From JAFAGX01 sp035623255 (GTDB lineage Bacteria > Acidobacteriota > Terriglobia > Terriglobales > Acidobacteriaceae), in contig DASPTU010000031.1 of assembly GCA_035623255.1 (NCBI GenBank), forward strand, positions 1-19,584: a stretch of DNA of 19,584 bases, given 5' to 3'. Made by a program: the position numbers and the translations under genes. A model generated the notes under the pieces. That model did no database searches. It was given only the letters and a program-made list of their open reading frames with translations, and was not told where the DNA came from. Below, piece after piece: positions 14,028 to 19,584 of this stretch (the stretch's first letter is position 1; the number at the start of each line of letters is the position of its first letter).

Positions 14028-15368
14028 ATGAAAAATCAAAGAGCCCAGGCGGGGTTAGTGGCCATGGTCTTTTTGACCTCACTGCTGCCCTGCATGGCGG
14101 GATATGCCGCGGCCCAGGAGAAGGATTCCAGCGCGGCCCAAGCGAAAGTACGGCGATATGCCGTGGCGCACGCTCATTTTGGCAACAATTGCGCGGGCTA
14201 TCTCTACGTCAGCCAGGAAAGCGTGCGGTATGAAGCGCTGGTTCCGGCGAACTACAAAAACCACTCTTTCGAACTCAAGCGAACGGAGATTACTGCGCTG
14301 GGTCCGTGGGTGCTGATGGGTCAGATGCAGAACATCGCGGAAATCAAAACGGCCCACACGACCTATCATTTCTGGCTGCTGCGCAAAGGAACGGATCTGA
14401 ATGCTGCGCGCAGCAACTTGAATGCCGTCGCCGCACCAGCGCAGGAGCTCCTCGCGGCTATTCGCGATCCCGAGAGCTTGCCCAAGCGAACAGCGCCCAA
14501 GACTACGGACAAAGCTGATAAGGAAACTGAGTCACCGGCAAAGGAAGACTCGGAAAGTGAAAGGCACAGTGCTTCGCTGGTCGCGGGCGACGAGAATTTA
14601 GCGAAGAGCGGCCGGCCACCAGCAAACGACAATTCCTCGGGCGAGTCGGACGATGTCGCTAAGACAGAGTCTGCGCACAAGCTGCCGGCAGGAGCGCTAC
14701 AAGGTATCTATGTGGGTTTTGGTCTCGACCACTCGCACATGAAGCAGCGGGATTATTATTTTACGGCTGACGGCTGGGTCATCAACAACGTTCCGTTCGT
14801 GAATATGGACAACTTCGATATGACAGCGTATCGGAACGATCCGAGCAACAAGCTATTTGTCGGCAGATACCGGGTCGATGGGAACGAGATCCATATCGTT
14901 TGGGCCAACAACGCCGACCGGCGGGACGTGATCAAGCTCGACGAAACTGCCGCGAATCCGGCCATTGACACGTATATACCCACCTGCCGGTGCACGGGGA
15001 AGAAGTTTTCCGGGAAGTATCATTGGTCGTCGCCGACGGATGCGAAATTTGTCCAGTTTTTTCCTGACGGCACGTTCCTTGACCACGGTCTAACGGACCA
15101 AGTGGTTGGGGTGCCCAACCCCCATGGTTACAGCGGCATTACCGATCCTCCGAGAAACTTCCGTGGGACGTACTCTGTACGCGATCAGACATTGACTTTC
15201 CATTTTGCCGACGGCAAGCAGGCCACCGTAGCTTTCGTCGTACCCAAAGCACTGGAGAAGGCGCAGGCGTTCGAATGGATGGGCCTGGGACACGGCTCAG
15301 GGGTGCCGGGCGCCGAAACTGTGATCCTCTTGATGCTGTATGAGGAGCACTACCGGGTGCAGCCTTAG
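14028..15368 (+). CDS. Secreted protein of unknown function, paired with the M19-like gene
   Basis: A protein of 446 residues with a signal peptide (about 1-29, cleavage likely after YAAA). Three regions are visible: a small beta-rich domain (about 42-150) beginning YAVAHAHFGNNCAGYLYVSQESVRYE, similar in style to repeats found in other acidobacterial secreted proteins; a charged, low-complexity linker (about 155-225) rich in Lys, Glu and Ser; and a C-terminal beta-rich domain (about 228-446) with GIYVGFG, two FxxDG strands (FTADGWVINNVPF, FFPDGTFLDHG) and a CRC motif. I cannot name the family. The gene begins 4 bp after the dipeptidase-like gene with no real ribosome site, so it should be co-transcribed and coupled. 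A binding or stabilising partner of that enzyme is a reasonable guess. Confidence 0.7.
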   Translation: MKNQRAQAGLVAMVFLTSLLPCMAGYAAAQEKDSSAAQAKVRRYAVAHAHFGNNCAGYLYVSQESVRYEALVPANYKNHSFELKRTEITALGPWVLMGQMQNIAEIKTAHTTYHFWLLRKGTDLNAARSNLNAVAAPAQELLAAIRDPESLPKRTAPKTTDKADKETESPAKEDSESERHSASLVAGDENLAKSGRPPANDNSSGESDDVAKTESAHKLPAGALQGIYVGFGLDHSHMKQRDYYFTADGWVINNVPFVNMDNFDMTAYRNDPSNKLFVGRYRVDGNEIHIVWANNADRRDVIKLDETAANPAIDTYIPTCRCTGKKFSGKYHWSSPTDAKFVQFFPDGTFLDHGLTDQVVGVPNPHGYSGITDPPRNFRGTYSVRDQTLTFHFADGKQATVAFVVPKALEKAQAFEWMGLGHGSGVPGAETVILLMLYEEHYRVQP

Positions 15369-15488
15369 CCTGAGGTTTCGCGTCAACCGGTCTAGGTTGT
15401 GAAAATTGTTGAATAAACCAGTCACGATGGGCGGAATCCAACGATAGACAGCCCCGCCCAGAGTCATTTACTGCAAATAAATATCAGA

Positions 15489-15517
15489 TTGACGGAATAT
15501 CCGGGCCTATATAGTAT
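15489..15517 (+). promoter_or_regulatory. Sigma70-type promoter of the XRE-PilZ operon
   Basis: TTGACG (15489-15494) and TAGTAT (15512-15517) with 17 bp between; five and four of six bases match consensus. Start expected near 15524, giving a leader of about 20 nt that holds the GGGAGG ribosome site. Confidence 0.5.
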
Positions 15518-15543
15518 GCGCCTGGTTAACAGGGAGGTCAGGC

Positions 15544-15915
15544 ATGTACATTGCGGATCGGCTTCGAGAGCTTAGAGAATCCAAGAACTTGTCCCAGGGA
15601 GACATCGAACAACGTACGGGCTTGCTTCGCTGCTACATTTCCCGCGTCGAGAATGGACATACCGTCCCCGCCATAGAAACGCTGGAGAAAATGGCGCGGG
15701 CGCTTGAAGTTCCGATGTACCAAATCTTCTATGACGGCGCGGAACCACCGGAGTTGCCGAACATCAGTCGGTCAAATGGAGAGAACCTGTGGGGGGAGGC
15801 CGGAGCGGCAAGTCGCTATCTCCTCAAGCTGAGAAAGGCGCTTGCCCGCATGCACGCTGACGACCGCGGACTCTTGATGCTTCTTGCCCAAAAGGTCGCC
15901 AACCGCAAACGATAA
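15544..15915 (+). CDS. XRE-family transcriptional regulator
   Basis: A protein of 123 residues. Residues 5-60 are a Cro/C1-type helix-turn-helix (DRLRELRESKNLSQGDIEQR, then YISRVENGHTVPAIETLEKMARALEVPMYQIF), with the typical RVENG turn before the recognition region. The C-terminal 60 residues are helical and basic (ASRYLLKLRKALARM, DRGLLMLLAQKVANRKR) and may dimerise. The ATG at 15544 has GGGAGG at proper spacing. It is followed after 21 bp by a PilZ gene in the same direction, so the pair is probably one operon. It could be an autoregulator; no clear dyad was found at its promoter. Confidence 0.88.
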   Translation: MYIADRLRELRESKNLSQGDIEQRTGLLRCYISRVENGHTVPAIETLEKMARALEVPMYQIFYDGAEPPELPNISRSNGENLWGEAGAASRYLLKLRKALARMHADDRGLLMLLAQKVANRKR

Positions 15916-15936
15916 GAATGCTAAAGGAGAAGACCC

Positions 15937-16239
15937 GTGTCGGCCCTGTCAGGTCCAGAGCGTCGACGATTGAAGCGTACGCCTGCGAAAAAGCCCGCTA
16001 GTCTGATCGTTAAGCATGGGAGGCAGGCCCAGAGGGTTCCATGTCTCGTGCTTGACAGCTCGCCTGACGGTTTCAGGATAGGAGGGATTTCCCGCCTCAA
16101 ACGAGGACAACTTGTCGAGCTGATTTTGGACGAGTACACCTCCGATACCGTGCCGTGCAGCGTGAAGTGGGTAGGCAAATCTGGGTCCAAGCACGGAGGC
16201 GAGGCGGGGCTGCGAATCAAAAAAAGTGGTAGTGCCTGA
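15937..16239 (+). CDS. PilZ-domain protein, putative cyclic-di-GMP receptor
   Basis: A protein of 100 residues forming a single PilZ barrel. Both parts of the c-di-GMP signature are present: an arginine motif RxxxR (R10, R14 in RRRLKR) and DxSxxG (D40, S42, G45 in DSSPDG), followed by the barrel strands RIGGISRLKRGQLVEL and VPCSVKWVG and a closing GGEAGLRIKKSG. The start is the GTG at 15937, preceded by AAAGGAGA. As a stand-alone PilZ it would act as an adaptor that binds an effector when c-di-GMP is high. It shares an operon with the XRE regulator; no cyclase or phosphodiesterase gene is in the window. Confidence 0.85.
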   Translation: MSALSGPERRRLKRTPAKKPASLIVKHGRQAQRVPCLVLDSSPDGFRIGGISRLKRGQLVELILDEYTSDTVPCSVKWVGKSGSKHGGEAGLRIKKSGSA

Positions 16240-16405
16240 TTAACGACTTACTAGGGATGTTCGATTACTTCTTGTTTGCCCGTCATCTGGGAAGAATACA
16301 AGAATTCCTCCCTCTGGCGCTTTGGGGAGACACTTCAACAAATTAGGGTTCGGCGCAATTAATCGAGTGCACTAAAGCGTGCTGTGAAAATGGTTCTGCC
16401 AGATG

Positions 16406-16621
16406 CTAAGGGCCGCCCAGCTCTTCCGCATGCCTCCTTTTGAAAAGGTCGGCTAGCTCTTCGAACGAATGGACTCCATCAACGAGTTCTTCGATTTCAT
16501 CAAACGAGACGAGCATGCACTGGTCAATCTCAACCCACATTGTGTCCTGGTGCCGATATACACGAGCATAATGCCCCTGTTTGTTCATGCTGTTTATAGC
16601 GGCGACAACTTTTACACTCAC
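16406..16621 (-). CDS. Small acidic protein of unknown function
   Basis: About 71 residues from a GTG at 16621, preceded by GGGAG at 6 nt; a GTG at 16666 would give 86 residues and an ATG at 16588 about 60. The sequence HYARVYRHQDTMWVEIDQCMLVSFDEIEELVDG, then SFEELADLFKRRHAEEL, has alternating strands followed by amphipathic helices and looks like a real small folded protein, but I recognise no family. It lies about 90 bp downstream of the RRM protein gene on the same strand, so the two may be one transcript. Confidence 0.5.
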   Translation of the reverse strand: MSVKVVAAINSMNKQGHYARVYRHQDTMWVEIDQCMLVSFDEIEELVDGVHSFEELADLFKRRHAEELGGP

Positions 16622-16709
16622 GTGTCGCTCCCGTACAGATAAATTCGGTTGTCGGTGTGCCCGCACCGCGGAAATACATTGTGCAGCCCAGACAGTGGAC
16701 TTAGGTCAA

Positions 16710-17042
16710 CTAGTAGTTTCTACGTCCACCGCGGCCAGATCGCCCGCCAGAAAATCCTCGCCCGCCACCAGAACGATCGCCATAGCCACGGGACTCTTGC
16801 GGACGCGCTTCGTTGACCACGAGCGCACGGCCTTCGATGTTCAAGCCGTTGAATTCGCCAATGGCCTTTGTCGCATCATCTTCCGGCCCGAGTTCAACAA
16901 ATCCGAAACCTTTCGATCGGCCCGTGTCCCGATCCATGATGACGCGGGCAGAGACCGGCTTATAGCCCCTCCCGGTAAACAACTGCAGCAGGCTCTCATC
17001 GGTAACGCTGTACGGCAGACTTCCTACGTAAAGCTTTGTCAT
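16710..17042 (-). CDS. Glycine/arginine-rich RRM RNA-binding protein
   Basis: A protein of 110 residues. Residues 2-80 form one RNA-recognition motif with RNP2 LYVGSL (4-9) and RNP1 KGFGFVEL (44-51), including the RNA-stacking aromatics Y5, F46 and F48. The tail (about 83-110) is rich in Arg and Gly (GGGRGFSGGRSGRGGRRNY), resembling RGG boxes and the cyanobacterial Rbp proteins, which often respond to cold. The ATG at 17042 has GAGGA 6-7 nt upstream. It binds single-stranded RNA in the cytoplasm as a probable chaperone. The gene is divergent from a DEAD-box RNA helicase across about 275 bp, which fits a joint role in RNA remodelling. Confidence 0.92.
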   Translation of the reverse strand: MTKLYVGSLPYSVTDESLLQLFTGRGYKPVSARVIMDRDTGRSKGFGFVELGPEDDATKAIGEFNGLNIEGRALVVNEARPQESRGYGDRSGGGRGFSGGRSGRGGRRNY

Positions 17043-17317
17043 ATGCTGTCCTCTGTTTTAACTGGATCGACCGCCCGCCACGTGCCAACACCCGGTTAGT
17101 GGAAACTCCTATAGCATGTTATGCTGTTTATGCGCTTAATGCATTCGGTTGTGTTGTGCGGTTCCTCTGGTTCAGCTAATTGATCTGAGAATACCCGCCC
17201 TCCGTTTCCTCCGTTCGTCTTCAGCGTAATTTAAAAAGAAGACTGGCAATGAATACTGCCGCGACAGCCCACTGGTTTGTGGAGTGGTTGGGCAACTCTG
17301 GCCAGCAAGAAAGTAAA
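17043..17317. other. Divergent region between RRM and helicase genes
   Basis: About 275 bp with promoters in both directions expected. The AT-rich middle has a perfect dyad AGCAT-GTT-ATGCT (17113-17125) and a related ATGC-N6-TGCAT (about 17130-17143), which could be operators. I could not assign a convincing -10/-35 pair to either gene. Both mRNAs would have long leaders, as seen for some cold-responsive genes. Confidence 0.4.
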
Positions 17318-18547
17318 ATGCAAAGTTTTTCAGAACTATCAATATCTCCTTCCCTGAAGGAGCGACTCACTGCGGCGCGGTTTTCGACGCCGACGCCAGT
17401 ACAGGCAGCTGCCATTCCACAGGCGCTACAAGGCAAGGATGTGATTGCCACGGCGCAGACGGGAACTGGCAAGACAGTGGCGTTTTTGATTCCTGCGATG
17501 GAAAAACTGTCCGCGCAAGAGGCGACAGGAATTGCCGCGCTCGTCCTGGTACCGACGCGAGAATTAGCAATGCAAGTGGTGGCCCAGTTCGACGCGCTGA
17601 GGAGCAAACAGACGCAGCCAGCAGCATTGGTGGTCGGGGGACTACCGGAAGGAAGGCAGCTTGATGCGATTCGGCGAGGTGCGCGGTTCGTCGTAGCAAC
17701 TCCCGGCCGTCTTGACGATTACATGGATCGCGAGTTGGTGTCTCTGGCTGGTGTGAAGACACTCGTGCTGGATGAGGCAGATCGCATGCTGGACATGGGA
17801 TTCCTGCCAGCGATCAGGCGGATTGTGTCAGTAGTACCCAAAGAACGGCAGACCCTCTGCTTTTCCGCAACAATGGGCGGGGCAATCGCCCAGTTGGTGA
17901 GGGAGTACACCAGGAATCCGGTTCGCCTGTCATTTGGTTCGACGCTGAAACCCTCGGAGAACGTCCGGCTACAGGCATTTGAAGTGGCGGACGGCGAGAA
18001 GCCCGAAGTCCTGTACAAGCTACTCAATGAAGAGACCGGGCGCTGTCTGATTTTCTCCCGGACAAAGCGCGGGACGGAGCGAATCGCGAAGAGCCTGAAT
18101 CGCCAGGGCATCGAAGCAGCGATGATCCATGGGGATCGTTCGCAATCCCAGCGAACGGCGGCACTAAAAGGGTTTCAGCGTGGGCATTATCGCGTGCTGG
18201 TTGCGACGGATGTGGCTGCCCGAGGCATTCACGTGCAGAACATCGCCCACGTCATTAACTATGACCTGCCGGAGGTAGCCGAAAACTTCATTCATCGTGT
18301 TGGCCGCACAGGACGAGCTGGTGAGCGTGGTATTGCTTCCACTCTCTTCGTGAGAGAACAGCGAACAGAGTTGTTCCAATTGGAAAGAACACTTGGGATT
18401 CGGATCGAGCGAGTTTCCATGAATGGTGAGTCGTTCGAGAAGAGCGCGCATACTCATCGACCTGGCATAAAGCGCAATTTGGCGGCATCCGGCGCTAGGA
18501 TGGTGCCTTTGCCCGGGGAATTCCTGCAGGCACAGATGGAAGGCTAG
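17318..18547 (+). CDS. DEAD-box ATP-dependent RNA helicase
   Basis: About 409 residues from the ATG at 17318, where the Q-motif context begins (MQSFSELSIS); an ATG at 17249 would add 23 residues unlike the family. The motifs are all present: Q motif FSTPTPVQAAAIP, motif I AQTGTGKT (46-53), Ia PTREL (79-83), Ib TPGR (128-131), II DEAD (152-155), III SAT (183-185), and in the second RecA domain FSRTKRGTE, VATDVAARGIH and VI HRVGRTGRAGERG. It is short, without the long basic tail of CsdA, so it is RhlE-like in size. It unwinds RNA using ATP, in ribosome assembly or mRNA turnover, and its divergent neighbour is an RNA chaperone-like RRM protein. Confidence 0.93.
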   Translation: MQSFSELSISPSLKERLTAARFSTPTPVQAAAIPQALQGKDVIATAQTGTGKTVAFLIPAMEKLSAQEATGIAALVLVPTRELAMQVVAQFDALRSKQTQPAALVVGGLPEGRQLDAIRRGARFVVATPGRLDDYMDRELVSLAGVKTLVLDEADRMLDMGFLPAIRRIVSVVPKERQTLCFSATMGGAIAQLVREYTRNPVRLSFGSTLKPSENVRLQAFEVADGEKPEVLYKLLNEETGRCLIFSRTKRGTERIAKSLNRQGIEAAMIHGDRSQSQRTAALKGFQRGHYRVLVATDVAARGIHVQNIAHVINYDLPEVAENFIHRVGRTGRAGERGIASTLFVREQRTELFQLERTLGIRIERVSMNGESFEKSAHTHRPGIKRNLAASGARMVPLPGEFLQAQMEG

Positions 18548-18664
18548 TTTTCGACGGGAGATCGACGCACAACTTTTGCAGATGCTCGTATGCTGATACG
18601 CATAAGTGTGCCATCATCGAACTGCCGCGTTTGCGCTTTCGAAACCTCTTGATCTATTTAAGCG

Positions 18665-19045
18665 ATGTCTAAGTTCAAGCTGCGACTTTTCAATTTCGAG
18701 GAATGGCGGACCTTTGTGAGTGACGCGGTTGTCCTACAGTACGTTGGGTTTGAAACCAAGGGAGCGGTCCGCGAATACGCCTTTACTCTTCGCGGGTCTG
18801 GCGGCGAATTCTCTGAGTATTTTGTGACCATTGCGAACGCGGCTTTTGTAGCCCACCGCGTGCGCTATCAAGATGCTCCGGACATCTGTTCCCTTCGGCT
18901 TCACCGGGAATTTGCGGCGCGAAGCGATCATCCTCCCACCACACGCTTCTCCATTACGGACGCAGAGCTGGCTGATTACATGGAGGCCCACACGCCGAAA
19001 ACAAAGCCCGGCGCCTCCGCCCCCAGGGGAGACAAAGAATCTTGA
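18665..19045 (+). CDS. Small protein of unknown function upstream of the sigma factor
   Basis: A protein of 126 residues starting MSKFKLRLFNFEEWRTFVSDAVVLQYVGFETKGA; no signal peptide or membrane helix. The first 90 residues look like a compact alpha/beta domain (FNFEEWRTF, AVREYAFTLRG, SEYFVTIANAAFVAHRVRYQD), and the end is a Pro/Lys-rich tail. Base and codon use match the neighbours. There is no good ribosome site ahead of the ATG at 18665, so the start is uncertain. It precedes the sigma factor gene by 42 bp on the same strand, probably in one transcript. I do not recognise the family. Confidence 0.6.
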   Translation: MSKFKLRLFNFEEWRTFVSDAVVLQYVGFETKGAVREYAFTLRGSGGEFSEYFVTIANAAFVAHRVRYQDAPDICSLRLHREFAARSDHPPTTRFSITDAELADYMEAHTPKTKPGASAPRGDKES

Positions 19046-19087
19046 TATCACCCGCCTCATCGCATTCCAGCAAGTTCAGGAGAATAC

Positions 19088-19584
19088 TTGGCGCGACGGA
19101 TTGAAGACGAGTTTGGCCACGTCCAGCAGCTCATCCTGATTGGTAAGGAACGCGGCTACCTGCTCTACGATGAAATTAACGAAAGTCTGCCTGCGGAGGT
19201 GAATTCGTCGCAAGGAATTGACGATCTCCTGTCCATCTTGGAGCGCCAGGGAATTGAGATCCACGAGGACCTTGCCACCGCAAACGCGGCGCGTGCCGCT
19301 GCAAACGTCGCGGAGGGTCCCGAACCCAACGCGAAAGAGGAACTCGCCGCCGAAGCCAGCCTTGACCTCAGTTTGGGAGTAGGCACCACATCCGAGGATC
19401 CGGTCCGAATCTATCTCCGCGAAATGGGCTCAGTGGCGCTGCTCACCCGCGAAGGCGAAGTAGTTATTGCCAAGCGCATGGAGCGCGGACAACTGCTGGT
19501 GATGAAGGCGATCACCCGTTCACCGATCGTGATCAAGGAGCTGATTGCCGTTGGCGACGATTTGCGCAGCGGTGCGCGGCCGAT
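19088..19584 (+). CDS. rpoD: Sigma70-family (RpoD-like) factor, 5' part
   Basis: About 165 N-terminal residues are visible before the window ends. Region 1.1 is present (FGHVQQLILIGKERGYLLYDEINESLP..., IDDLLSILERQGIEI), then an acidic Ala/Glu-rich linker, then region 1.2 (DPVRIYLREMGSVALLTREGEVVIAKRMERG), which marks a primary-type sigma factor able to recognise -35/-10 promoters. The frame is open from 19046; I choose the TTG at 19088 because AGGAG lies 5 nt upstream. No dnaG-like gene precedes it, unlike many rpoD loci, so it could be a second, stress-type copy. Presence of region 1.1 supports group 1. The symbol is tentative. Confidence 0.85.
   Translation, partial: MARRIEDEFGHVQQLILIGKERGYLLYDEINESLPAEVNSSQGIDDLLSILERQGIEIHEDLATANAARAAANVAEGPEPNAKEELAAEASLDLSLGVGTTSEDPVRIYLREMGSVALLTREGEVVIAKRMERGQLLVMKAITRSPIVIKELIAVGDDLRSGARP

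Noticed and set aside
16581..17099. A 172-residue open frame on the plus strand across the RRM gene
   Set aside because: It is antisense to the clear RRM protein and has no domain or start signal.

Overview
The window reads like part of an Acidobacteriota chromosome, probably from the Terriglobia (Koribacter-like) side. This is an inference from gene families: a winged-helix/malectin one-component regulator, short XRE and PilZ genes in tandem, divergent secreted proteins, a multiheme bc-type operon and a primary-type sigma factor with acidobacterial-looking region 1. No rRNA, tRNA, CRISPR array, insertion sequence or phage gene was recognised.

Layout. (1) 1-365, minus: 5' part of a secreted TPR protein, divergent from (2) 698-2242, a membrane-bound regulator with a cytoplasmic winged helix and two tandem malectin-like domains. 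(3) 2311-3318: a good sigma70-type promoter, a leader with a ten-codon ORF behind a very strong ribosome binding site, and two overlapping genes for degenerate receiver-like proteins. (4) 3498-3980, minus: a small FMN-binding split-barrel protein. (5) 4176-7411, minus: an NtrC-type sigma54 activator and its sensor kinase, which carries two c-type heme motifs in its periplasmic domain. (6) 7469-11302: two dyad operators, a sigma54 promoter, then a five-gene operon: small membrane protein, HTH-less cyclic-nucleotide-binding-like protein, Rieske protein, b6-type cytochrome b and a nine-heme cytochrome c anchored at its C-terminus. (7) 11303-11764: non-coding, with short repeats. (8) 11765-15368: secreted M19-dipeptidase-like protein followed 4 bp later by a secreted protein of unknown function. 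(9) 15489-16239: promoter, XRE regulator, PilZ protein. (10) 16406-17042, minus: small unknown protein and an RRM RNA-binding protein, divergent from a DEAD-box helicase (17318-18547). (11) 18665-19584: small unknown protein and the start of a sigma70-family gene (rpoD-like), cut by the window end.

The most coherent system is regions 5 and 6. A membrane kinase likely to carry two periplasmic c-hemes would pass its signal to a sigma54 activator. The divergent intergenic region holds two CTGAC-N5-GTCAG palindromes 22 bp apart (about two helical turns), at about -94 and -116 from the start predicted by a GG-N10-GC promoter (TGGCA/GTGC). That promoter drives genes for an unusual quinol-oxidising bc-type complex in which a nine-heme cytochrome stands where cytochrome c1 or f would be expected. 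The proposed logic is a heme-based redox or gas sensor controlling a heme-rich electron transfer complex.
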